The position numbers and the translations under genes are program-made. 64,000 nucleotides of DNA from contig NC_084771.1 in the NCBI RefSeq assembly GCF_028858725.1, positions 11,188,915 through 11,252,914 of the forward strand, in the 5' to 3' direction. Below, in pieces: positions 21,977-33,255 of the stretch. The notes under the pieces are model-generated. The model worked only from the letters and a program-made list of their open reading frames with translations, was not told where the DNA came from and made no database searches. Every line of letters begins with the position of its first letter. The stretch's first letter is position 1. The DNA comes from Colius striatus. Lineage: Eukaryota; Chordata; Aves; Coliiformes; Coliidae.

Positions 21977-24900
21977 GACTTCACACTACCTGGAAACCAA
22001 AACCAGAATTAGACTTATAAAGCATCACAATGTCAACAGTATTTTCTCTTGTTCAATACTCTGACAGGATCCCATTATCAGAAGGCTTCTCTTGTTTCCC
22101 CTTTTAGAATCTGCTCAGAATGGCACCAGGACAATAACCTCCAGAAGGTTTCTCTTATTGTGATTGCAGGTGTCCTACAGTCCATGAGCCCATCAGGAAT
22201 TCTGCACTACCTTGTTTCCCCACAGATTTCTAGCTATTAGTACTCTTTTTTCCCCCTCTTCAACTGAGCCCTAAGTGGTTTTTTGCTTGTTATTGGAAAA
22301 AAAATCTCCCTGCAGCCAGCAAGCTCCAGTTCAGAAAGGAAGTCACTGGCTTGCAGCTCAATACACAGGCCAAGGCCACCATCCCCACACATGACTGCCT
22401 GAGGTAAGGCCTTGGCTTTGGTTGCTATAAAACTGAAGCAGAAAAAACAGCAACTTGCTGAAGAGTCACAGCATACACATCTCTCTTCATGGTCTAGAGA
22501 CATTCACTAGGTGTAATGTTGTCTGCACTTCCCAAACTGGCAGCACATTTGCAGCCTCATTACCCTCAGCACACACCACTTCCACACAACAACCTCTGAG
22601 GGCCAGACTCCCATGAAGAGCTGGAAAAAGGTGTCTTTGTCATACAAAGGGACACAATCAGCTCAAGTATCATCACATTAATCTACTGACAGACACAAGG
22701 CTTAATATGTGAAACCACATGTCAGACCACAACTGTGACATCTGCTTGGCTGATCCAGGACATCCATAAGCCTCTTTTCTGCTTAGGAAAGACTTAGGAA
22801 GACTTTTGACACTGCAAAACCCCCAAATCTTATTTTTCACTTTGCACTTCACAGCCCTCATGCTGCCCACCTTGTTTTGGGCCTAGAGACATCTGTATCC
22901 TGGCTGGAAAGAGCACACACCTCTTTCAGTGCAACCAAGTAGCCCAGAGACATCTCTAAAAACACCTGCAAGGGCATAGAAGCTGTTGTTCAGCTTCAGG
23001 GAACAAAAACATGTGCAGAAAGACTGAACACAGGCTATGCCCAGCCAGGTTTTCCACCCCTCTGGCACTGACTGATGTGACCAAGTGATCTGTTTTGTAC
23101 CAGGGGTCCCTAGCAAGCACTGTGCTTGGTGCCCTGAGGAGCTTGTGCTGTCATGTGAGCTGACACACAACCAACCACAGCAGCAGTGCAAGAGGTGGCA
23201 GAGCTGTTAATGAAGCTGAGATATAAGCACTGCCCTGCTGCAGCCTGAGTCTGAGCCTCCCACAGGTTTAAGAGCTCAACACTGGAAGGGAAAAACGACT
23301 CATGGATTTATTCAGAGAACAGACCCCCTGGCTAAGCCACAAGCTCCTGGTTGCACTGAGGTGTTCAGAGACAGTGCTGCCAAAAAGAACAGAGGCAAAG
23401 GATGAATGTGACAAGGGGCCACAGCAAGCCAAGTGAGATGCAGAACAGTAAGAGATCTCAAAGGCACTGCTTTGGAGCAGACTGGCCAGCCAAGCACACT
23501 CTAGAAAACCAGACAGAGTTCTTAATGCCAGTAACAAGGAGGGGGGAACACCCCAAAGCCTCACACACGCAGGCACAAGCTCCCAGAGAAGCTGTTCTCC
23601 TTTGCTGCTTCCTCCCCACTTCAGTTACTGAAGCCCTTTCAGTGTGTTACTGGCCAGGAAAAGCAGGGTGCTCAGCAGCAGCTTTCCCAAGCAGATTTGC
23701 TGCTTTCAGTTCCTCCCAGCCTGAGCTGGCACTCCTCTGACCCCCACGTGTGCTCCTTAGCTCTGCCAAGCCCAGGGGGGAGCCCCTTGTGCTACTCTGC
23801 AGTTTGCTCCTCAGAGCAAAAGCTGTTTGCAGAACAAAGGCAACTCGTGGTGTTCACCTCCTGCTCTTTTTGAGGTGACAGATTCCCTTGTTCTCACTCT
23901 GTCCAAGTATTTACACACCTGGATTCCCAACTGCTGCTCCCATTTGGGTGCCAACCCCATCTGGGCACAGCTTGGGGCTTTAAACAGCAGGATTTACATC
24001 CACCTGACACGCTGCACAAAGCCTGTTAGGAAGCAGAGAGGTGAAGAGTGTCAGGACCAGCAGCCCACCTTTCCCTACTGCTGAAGGAACTGGGGTGTGC
24101 AAATAGCTGCCTCCCGCCCTTCCAGGCTGAAGCAAGCAAGCTCCAGCTCATTCAGAACCGTGGGTACAAAGAGGTGACAAACAACTAGGTCTGGCTTTTG
24201 TTTCCTCCCACAGTCACAGGCATGCTGGCTGCAGGCTCACAACTGCCCTCTGACACCACACCTGGCAGCACTGCAGAAAAGAAAAAACAACTTCTTTTCT
24301 ATCTAAGAGATGTTTAAACATAAGGGCAGATGGTGGCTTTCATGGTCAAATAAGCAATGTCAATGTCCACCTGAAGACGACTGTGGAAGTTACAGGACAC
24401 AGACAAGCAAGGGGAACAGGTTTACCCCTTATACACTTTCTAAGGAAACTTCTCAGCAAAAAGATACCCAAGGAGAAAGAATATAAAGCAGAGACAAAGT
24501 CAGGCTGTGCTTCTCAGTGCCTGAACTTCAGGGCTGCTCTTGCTCACTCACTCCTCTTCTCCTACAGGAACAATGCTGAGTTATCCAAAGGCCTGTGAAA
24601 TCTCAGCACTCCCAGCTTACAGCAAACACCAAGAAGTTTAGAAACAGGCTTCCAAGGCATCCTGTCATCTCTTGCAAGACTTTCACCACCAAGATCATCA
24701 CATGACAAGCAGAGAGCCATTTGCAAAGAAAGCAAGTCATCTGTAAAGCCTCTCAGAAGCCCGACCACAACCTTCTCCTTCCCGTGTCACCGAGCCAGTC
24801 GAGTGTTTTATTGCTGCCCCACTACAGAAAGCTCAAACTTCCTTCCAGAAGCTGCACTAGGAGAGCTCACAGCACTGAGCTCTCTGACATTCTGACACGG

Positions 24901-27639
24901 AAGACTGCTGTGGACAACCTTGTAGAGTTTGCTGGGTTTTTTAAGGCAGCCTTAAATTGCTGCATCAACCACACGTTGATTGCTTCAGAGCAGGAAGAGG
25001 AGTCTCAGATTCGTGATATGATGCTGCCTCTGGCCTTTAAAAGCTGCTCTCAGCTCTTGCAAGGTCTGCAGCACTGTGCTTTGAAGTCTGAGGGTCACAA
25101 AGTGGGGCTCCAAGTCAACTCACCTACCTCTAGTTAAACACAAAGAAGTTACTAATCACAAACCCCCCTCCACTGACTTGAGGAGACCAAAAGCTTTAGC
25201 CTGATGCTCACATCACTTGAGACAGGAGCATCTGCACCTGGCATTAAGCAGAAGTGGGGATTACTCAGAGCTAAGACACAAAGGAATGAGCAACTCCTTA
25301 GAACCTTCCTGCAGGAGTCACTGCCTCCACCTGAAGAAGCTGAAGCAGAAGAGAAGCCAAGCAAAACCACAGGTCCAACACATTTGTAGACAAAGATGAA
25401 AGAAATCTAAACCAAGTTAAGCACTTATCACCCCAGAGATGAGGACAGCCACACAGCTGACACTGATCTTGGGAAAAGAAATGATTAACTGCCACACAAC
25501 TGCTCTCAGTGTCATGATTAAAGAGACAGCAGCTCACTCCTGCCTAGAGCAACAGAGAGCACCATCAATATTTTCCCACCAAAAACCTGTGGCCAATAAA
25601 TAAATCAATGACATAACTGCTCAATCTCTCACAGGTGATGCTCCACAGCCTTAGACTCACCCCAACCTACACCTTAGCTTCCACTGGAAGATGCAAACAC
25701 CACAAACTGCACTTTGTTTTGTTTCCTATTTACTCTCCACCTGATCTCTCCAGGTGCTCCCAACCCCCTTTTCCTAACAACCAGGAACTGCTGAGCAGTG
25801 CAAGTCAAAGAATTACAGTTACAACACTGCTAATGAAACCAAAAGGAATTCATTGTACAACCCTGTCCCTCAGGTCCACCAAGACACACTCAGCTGCAAT
25901 GTTTTGGCCAGGGAAGCACCTGAAGCAGAACTGTTGGTGGGTGGAACGCAACCAGGTCACAGCCAGGAATAAACACACACAACTAAGCCTCTTGGGCAAT
26001 CAGGTGACAGCCAAATATCAAGAAATCAAACTCTTCACAATGCAGTCACTCAACAAACAGGAACAATATAAAGCAGTAGTTGTAAAAGAAAAAACCTCCA
26101 CCAACCCTCCCCCTGCCACACACTCTGCAGAGAACCAGCAGCTTGCGAGGCAGGGAGCGACCAGCCCCAGAACTACAGAGCCCACACGAGCAAACAGACA
26201 CCTCAGTTCCCAGAGCAGAACAACTCCAGGTTCAAAATGAGGATCATAAAGCACTTCAGACAGCTTCTAAAGATCTCCACTCTTGTAATAGTGGATATCT
26301 GCAGAACTCAGGTTAGTGAGGTGAGAGCTCCATAGTACCATGAGTAAGATGACACTGAAGGATCCCCCAGTCCTGAAGCAGCAAGGGAACCAACTCCCTG
26401 AATTCACAGACCTCAGCCTCACTTAGGAGACAGCAGCCACCTACTTTGCAGGACATTGCTCCAGCTTTGAGCAGGATGGATTAAATGAAGTAAAACAGAT
26501 AAGCAAGGAGTGTATTCCTGTCTATAAGCAGTCTCTAAAATGCATCTATTACTTGTGTTAGTAACACAAATCAGTGAAACTGCCAGAGAACGTGGCATCA
26601 GTCAGGAATGAAATCCACTCAAATCAATCTCTTTGTATAACCTGGGGAATCACAGCTGGTTTGTATCTAGACTTACAGTACTGAACAGCTGCAAGCAGCC
26701 AAGAGCAAACCTTCCTCAAAGAAAATCTCAGCCATAGATACCAGATAGGTTTGGCATAGAAAGGCATCAAAACAGAAGGGAAAGGGCAAAAGCCTCCATC
26801 CCTCAGACAACACTGCAGAGCCAAAGAGCTCCTCAGGCAGTGCCAGAAGCACTTGGCAGCTGGCAGAGATGGAGCACAGAGGTGAGCATTGCATTTGTCT
26901 GGCGGTGAGTGTTTGCTTACTGCAGGTCACGCTGCCAGGCGCTGTGCCCCTGTCTGAGAGGTCTCATGGTGTGGGACAGGGCTCAGACTAACTTGCAGCA
27001 CCTTCAGGAATGTCACAAACAGGTTCAGTCTTCAACATGACAGTTAAAACTCTAGTAGGGATGACTTACTATTTGCAAAGGAGATCCAAACCAACTTGTT
27101 TACTGGTTTAACTTCACTGAAGATGTGGAATAAACTCTCAGGCAGCAGTTCAGGCAGCTGGGGCACAAAGCAACCCCAGAGAACTGTGCCCATCCTCTGT
27201 CAGCTGTACTGCCTTTGCCAGCCAAGGGAGACTCAGCTCTTCTTGGCCAGAAAAGTCTCAGCCTCAGCACCAACAAGCGATGCAGGAGGTTACTGCTTAT
27301 ATTCCCAACGAAAGCAAAGGGCATCCCACTACTGCTGCCTTTAAACATGAAACAAACGTAGGTGTTGCAACCCTGCCAGTCACCAACTGCCTCACTGCAA
27401 CCAGATCGTTTCAGTATGGCAACTGCAGCAGAAAGCAGCCTAGACTTCCCTTTAACCCCTCCTCGGCATCTGCAACTTGTCCTTTCTTTAAAGGATATCC
27501 CAGCGTTAAGCCCCGTGCTTTATTTGTTCGCTTTCAGCCTGAAAAGCAAAGAGACGCTCATTCACCAACGTTCAGCTTCCGCTATCTCCATCGTGACGGA
27601 AACAAACTGGAAGCTAAGGTTAATCCAGCTTCTCTTCCA

Positions 27640-28610
27640 GGCCCGTCATCTTTCCGGGAAGGCTGCGTTAGGCGCTTGACAGAGGCACAGAGAAACGGGA
27701 TCCGACAGCGACTCAACACCCATCTCTCCCGAGGAACCGCGGACCCCCGGCAGCACCTTCCCCTGCAGCCCCCCGCCCGGCCCCAGCGCACGTCCAGAAC
27801 CATTAACCACCGTCTCCTGTCCGAAACCCACGCGAGCCTCGGCCCCCGGTCACCCGAGCGACGCGACACTCCGGGGTTCACCCGCGGCCTCCTCCCGCCC
27901 GTGCTCCAGCACCCCGGTACCGGCAGCAACCCCCGGCCCGCCGCCTCCGCACCGCAACGGCCCCGCGGCCTGTCCCTCCGGGGGCGGCAGAAGCGGAGCC
28001 CCGGCCCCGCCGCCGCTCACCGGCCGCCGCCGCAGCAGGGAGCGCTCCCGGGGCCGCTCCGCAACCGGCGCCGGGGCCGCCGCGACGCCCTTCCGGCGGG
28101 GCCGGAGGCCGCTGGGAGCTGTAGTGCGGCGGCCATGGCGGAGGAGGGCGACAGGAAGGCCGCGCTGGAGATGGTGAGGGACGGACGGGAGAGAGGGAGG
28201 CGGCGAGTGCGGCTCGGGCTGCGGGCCCGGCGGCGGCTGAGGCGCTGCGCTCCGCGGCAGCCGGGGCCGGAGCGTCCCCGGGCGCGGCCCGGCGGCGGGA
28301 CCCGCTCAGCACGGCACCGCGGAGCAGGGGCGTTGCGGCCTTGGCGTCGCGATAAATCGCGATAGTGAGGGTAGAGGGAAGGGAAAGGAAAGGGGCTTCC
28401 GCGGGTCGGCCCCGGACCGGCGCCTCGGGCCGGTAGCGGGAACAGCAGCGCTCCGTCCGCGGCCCCGCTCCGCGCCGCTCCCGCCGCCTCCCCGCTCACC
28501 TCCCCGGCCAAGCCCCCGCCGAGCTCGCCCCGCCGAGCACTGTCGCCCCGCAGCCCTGCCCGGGCTGTCCGGAGCCCGGCTGTACCTGGCATGGAGCTGC
28601 TGCTCCGTTA
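27640..28610. promoter_or_regulatory. CpG island, bidirectional promoter of VAMP7 (-) and POLR1D (+)
   Basis: This is the one dense CpG-rich block in the window, full of CCGCGG, GGCGGG and CGCCGCC runs, set in otherwise CpG-poor DNA. The POLR1D start codon (28135) and the likely VAMP7 exon 1 donor (28019-28020) lie within about 120 bases and point in opposite directions. I see no TATA box between them, as is usual for housekeeping bidirectional promoters. An open frame runs through the island on + because GC-rich DNA has few stop codons; it is not a gene. Confidence 0.8.
28021..28110 (-). other. VAMP7: Probable non-coding first exon of VAMP7
   Basis: On the minus strand a good donor, GGCCG|GTGAGCGG, lies in the CpG island, with its GT at 28020-28019. 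The first coding exon has its own 3' splice site 13 bases before the ATG, so a separate 5'UTR exon must exist. This is the best candidate. The upper edge (transcription start) is a guess. It would lie within about 100 bases of the POLR1D start codon. The intron to the coding exon is about 6 kb (21990-28020), in which I see no gene. Confidence 0.5.
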
Positions 28611-31600
28611 CCGTGTTTGTGAACAGCAGAGGGAGAAAGCAGCCGAGGAGAGCGAGCAGCCTTCCCCTAAATGGGAGGGACAGAGTGCAGTACGCCTTTG
28701 AGTAGAATTTCTTGGAAGTTTAGGCGTTTGAGGGAACGTAAGCAGCCAGAGGTCGGGAGTGATCCAGTTAAAAAGTAGTTAGGGCTGTCATTTTCTAAAG
28801 CAAGCCTTGCTTCTGAAAGATTGGTTGCTGAGCACTGCGTGACACGAGGCCGTGGCGGCTTTGCCCGTTGGCCCCAGGCCCCGGCAGCATGCTCAGTCCC
28901 CGCTCTGACACTCGTTTCAGGTTGCTGAGCCCTGTGGCGACAGTTTATGGACCCTCTTTCCCTCTCCAGGGCTCGTTACAGGCAGCAGAAGGCACTAGAT
29001 GGCACTGGACTTCAGGCTAACAGGATAGCAGCTCCCAGCCGGCACCTACAGCGAGTCCCCTTGACAGGGAGAGCTGACATCTCTTGGCTCATCTCTGTCT
29101 GCCCATCAGTGGGAAACGGGGAGAGATGAGCAGCAGGAGAAACAAGTGGGCTCTGTAAGATGCCTGGGCTTAAAAGCTGCCTTTAGGGAAGGCTTCATCC
29201 AACAGCTTTCCACAGTCTCTCAAGCTCCAGCCCCTAAACTTTTCCTACCATCACAACAGACCCCAGAGTCTCTCAGCAATAGCCTGGCTTCTGCTCTAAC
29301 CTTCCCCAGGTATTTTTCTCCCCAGGATGAGGAAGCCCAAGCCTCATCCTGCAAGTCTGATGTGATGAATGAAATTGATCTTTGAAGTCTGCAGCCCGTA
29401 GTCTTTGAAAAAAAACCAAGCTCTTGAGTATGAGTGGTGTTGATAATTCTCATAAAGGCTCCCTTGCAAGGCCTCAGAGAAGAGGCTGAGGCCCATAGCT
29501 GCTTCTGGGAGCTGGAGGAGGTGTAGCAGGGACAGTGGCTCACTGCCTGCCTGTGTGGCAACTCACACATCTTCATACACACCAAGGGAAAGTGGGTTTG
29601 CCACTTGTTACCTTAATTTAAGCACCAGCAAGACTTAACTGCTTTGGTTGTGGAGGTGCTGGGAGGTGAGGAAGCCCTTGGCAGTCCCGCATCTGCCTTG
29701 TTGAGGTGATGCTGCCTTATACCCACCCTTCTGTGATTGCTGGTGCTGGAATCTGTTCCTCTATAGGAGTCAATCTGTTTCCCTTCTGAACTGCAGAGCG
29801 AATTCCCTGTGGCAGCTGAACCTACACAAAGAGAAATGAGACTGCTGAGGGGGGGTTTTACCACCTGAGGGATCAGAAAACCTTGGAGTGGTTGGGGATT
29901 TGGCCAGGGGCAGGATATGGAGAGATCAGCTGTCCTCTTAGCCTGGCTCTGCACTTAACCTTGAAACCTCTCTCTGAGAGGAGGAGAGGAAGCTGCTGAG
30001 GGCTGGCTGGGCACGTCAGGCTCCATGGAGGCTGTGCTGAGCCTGGGAAGGTCAGGGGCTCGGCAGCTCTCTCACAGCCAAGCGATTAATTAGACAACGT
30101 GTTGGGTTTGGAGGGGATCCCAAATGGGTCTTGGTGACAGAGCTCTTTCAGGGTGCTGGAGGGGGACAACTGGGGCCACACCAGCCCTAAGAGGCTTTGC
30201 TAACTTCTTCCCACCATGAAGCTCCAGCTTCCTGTGGGCTCTTCTCTCCTGTGAAGAGGAAGGATGCACAGGCACTTGGATAACCACGGAGAGCTTTCTC
30301 TGAGGCCTGTAGTTTTGCAGCTCTCCCTCTGCCATGAAGGCCACACAGCAGCACCTGAGACCTACCCAGCTGAGCACAGCAGTTTATTCTTCCCCCTCAG
30401 GGCTGGTGTTCCTTCCCTCAGAAGAAGCAACACCTCTTCTTTCCCCATTTTTGGCAGGTGCAGGCAGATGGGACTGATGGGAACTGCATCACGTTTGTGT
30501 TGCATGATGAGGATCACACACTCGGCAACTCCCTCCGGTACATGGTGATGAAGAAGTGAGTGGAATGATGGTCACATATGTGTGGGTACACATGGCCAGG
30601 CAGGGTCTGTGTCCCCTTCTGGGACAAAAGCAAGCAGGAACAGGCAGTGATATCCAATTCATCATGCTTGTGTGGGCATGCAGGAGCTGATGCTGGGAAG
30701 TAATTGTCCTGCTGCCCCATCAAAATATACAAATAGGTTCATGTCACAACACCGATCTCATTCATATTTACAGGTGTATAAATGGTGGGTGTCAGGAGGT
30801 TGAGACATCCCTCTTTTTCTGTTCTATCTAGTGACAGGACAAGGGGTGATGGGAGGAAGTTGGAACACAAAAAGTTCCATTTAAACATAAGGAAAAACTC
30901 TTTCCCTGATGAGATGAGGGAGCCCTGGCACAGGCTGCCCAGGGAGGGTGTGGAGGCTCCTGCTCTGGAGGCCTTTATACCAACCTGTACGTGTTCCTGT
31001 GTGACCTGATCTAGGTGGAGCTGCTTTAGCAAGGGGTTGGACTGGATGATCTCTAAAGGTTCCTTCCAGCCCCCACCATTCTGTGGTTCTGTGTCTGGTT
31101 GTTATTAAATTGGGCAGCACTGTGGGTTTGTGAAGCCTCAGAAGAATTACAGGAGGAAGTCTTAAATGGCAGCTGCATGGCAAATGTCCTGTGAATTCCT
31201 CTCATAAATCACCACAATAAGAGGCTTCTTGCAGAGGGCTGCAAGAAGCACACAGCTGTCCTGCCAACTCCCTCAGCTTCTGCAGGCAGATGCCATGCAG
31301 CCTGCAGAGCATCTTTGTAAGTCCTTGCAGAGCTCTAGACCCATCAGCCACTTCTGCCCAGCAGAACTGCACTAGGTTTGTGGACAGTGAGGCTTCCAAG
31401 CATCCAGGATCCCCTGTCTGAACTCTGCAGGCCTGCCAGTGGACCACTGGTAGTGTCAGGATGGTGCTTACAATTGTGCCAGCCACATCCTTGCCCTGCA
31501 AAGCTCCAGCTGCAGCTCAGAGATAGATGGGGGTTTGTGAATAAGGTTGCACAGGTGGTTTCCCTTCAGCACATTCCTCTCATAAGCCACTCTGAGCCTC

Positions 31601-33107
31601 ATAATGTCAGGGCTGACCTGAGGCTCTGACATCCCTGAGATATGCTGTGGGTTGGCCTGGGTTTCACTGCTTTCTCCTCTCCTGCAGCCCTGATGTGGAG
31701 TTCTGTGGCTACTGCATCACACATCCCTCCGAGAGCAAGATCAACTTCCGTATCCAGACCAGAGGTATGGGCTGTGCCTGGGGCCCTGGGTCCTGTGGAA
31801 TTCCCCCTTCTCATGTCAGATTTCCACCACAAGTCATTTATTTAAAGCAAAAAACTTTCTCCCGCAACTGCTGTGCCCAGTTGCTGAGCTGGAGAGGCTG
31901 CTCTGAGCTGTAATGCTGCAGCTGTAGGGCTGAGACCGTTGAGGCTCAAGGAGCTCAGAGCCTTGCCTGGTCCCAGGTACCTGGGCTGGCTGGCAGCAGG
32001 AACTCAGCTCCAGTGGAGCACATCTGCTCTCTGTCAGAGGTGATGGGTGCTCCATCTTGCCCCTAAGTCAGCACAGGGATTGGAAGGCAAAGCCAGTGTG
32101 CTGATGAGGTAATTTGTTTCTGCTGCTCCTTCTCAGCTCTCTTGCAGCTTTGGTTATCAGGCTGTGACCTTTTGAAAAGCCTCATCAGTCTCTTCTGTCT
32201 TCTGACTTGTCTCCCAAAGAGAACTTAGCACTGACAGCTCTGAGCCTCCTGCAGTCACTCGCTCCTCCCAAGCCCTTCAGCTCAGACCACTGCCCTCCCT
32301 CCAGGTCCTGCAAGCTCCACAGCTTGTCTGCTGCCTAGAGGAACAGTATTATTTCATTCCTCATGGGGCCGTTCCCTCGAGCATCAGATAAGTAGAAGCC
32401 ACTTCCTGGAAGCAACCATCTAGTTTGTGCTTGCTGAGTCGTTTCCTAACAGTAATTAGGGAAAGGGTTCCCCATGGGATGAACTGCAAGGGTGAGTGTC
32501 TGTAATTCCTGTGCCACAGCTTGGATCAGCTGAGCTCAGCTCAGGCAGCTGCTGGGGGCCTGGAAGGAGGGAAGTGTCCCCATCACAGGGACCCAATGGT
32601 GGTGGGAGAGGGCTGCCAGCCCCTTTGGAAGCCACCTCCCCTCTCACTGACATCTTCTTTCCCAAAGGGACCCTTCCTGGTGTTGAGCCCTTCAGGAAAG
32701 GACTGAACGACCTGATGGGTGTTTGCCAACACGTGCTCAACACCTTTGAGGTGAGACTACTGCCTCAAGAGCTATGGGGCTTTTTTCTATCTCTTGGCCT
32801 CAGAGAGGACAGGAATGTGCTGAGACCAGTGCCACAGGTGCTTCTGACCTGAAAAAACTATCAGGCTTTTCAGATATTTGTGGCTTGGCCTGGCTTCCTT
32901 TCCCTTGGGAGTGATTGCAAAGTACCTGATGCTCTGTCAGAGCTGCTCAGGACCCTCAGCCTTTGGAGAAGTCACAGCAGAGAGGAGGATGGTGGCACTG
33001 TGGAGTGGGACTCACTCAGTTTCACACTATTAACCTCTGTCCCTTGTTCTTGTTTGCAGAGCAGCGTGAAGGAGTTCAGGGCCCAGAGGGAGGAAGAGAT
33101 GCAGTAG
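28135..33107 (+). CDS. POLR1D: RNA polymerases I and III subunit RPAC2 (AC19), complete
   Basis: Five coding exons: 28135-28173, 30458-30555, 31688-31764, 32668-32750 and 33060-33107. They total 345 bases and encode 114 aa. Recognised segments are [54 protein letters not shown] and LMGVCQHVL, which align with human POLR1D throughout. The fold is the RPB11-like half of the alpha-type dimer. It pairs with POLR1C (AC40) to start assembly of RNA polymerases I and III in the nucleus. Translation starts at [13 protein letters not shown], which corresponds to the second Met of the human protein; the 17-residue human N-terminal extension is absent. The short tail ends EEEMQ. Four spliced introns exclude a retrocopy. 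The gene diverges from VAMP7 and converges on EDNRB2. Whether this is the only POLR1D of the species or a paralogue cannot be decided here. Confidence 0.95.
30826..31092 (+). mobile_element. CR1 LINE 3' end in POLR1D intron 2
   Basis: The fragment runs from CTATCTAGTGACAGGAC through CACAGGCTGCCCAGGGAGGG and GGGTTGGACTGGATGATCTC to CATTCTGTGGTTCTGTG. It is closely related to the copy at 8025-8290 (same subfamily features, such as AGCTGCTTTAGCA). Confidence 0.9.
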
Positions 33108-33255
33108 CATTTGGGCATGGCAGTGCCTGTGGATAGGTCTGACATCTCTGTGTTGAATTCCCAGTGTCAAGCACGTTGGGTTGGTTGAGGTTTTTTTATT
33201 GCTGTGTTGATACAAACCTGTATTTTCTCTAATAATAAAGTTTAAGAAGTTTGCT
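33108..33255 (+). terminator. POLR1D: POLR1D 3'UTR and poly(A) signal
   Basis: A short 3'UTR follows the TAG at 33105-33107. A canonical AATAAA lies at 33234-33239, within CTAATAATAAAG, so cleavage is expected near 33250-33260. This gives a compact mRNA typical of a housekeeping polymerase subunit. Confidence 0.75.

Noticed and set aside
27280-28365. Open frame of 361 codons on + across the CpG island
   Set aside because: It has no stops because the island is GC-rich. Its only real coding part is the 13-codon first exon of POLR1D near its end; the rest resembles no family and has low-complexity Arg/Pro/Ala composition.
28135-33107. POLR1D processed pseudogene
   Set aside because: Four introns with intact GT-AG sites, an unbroken frame and its own CpG-island promoter exclude a retrocopy.
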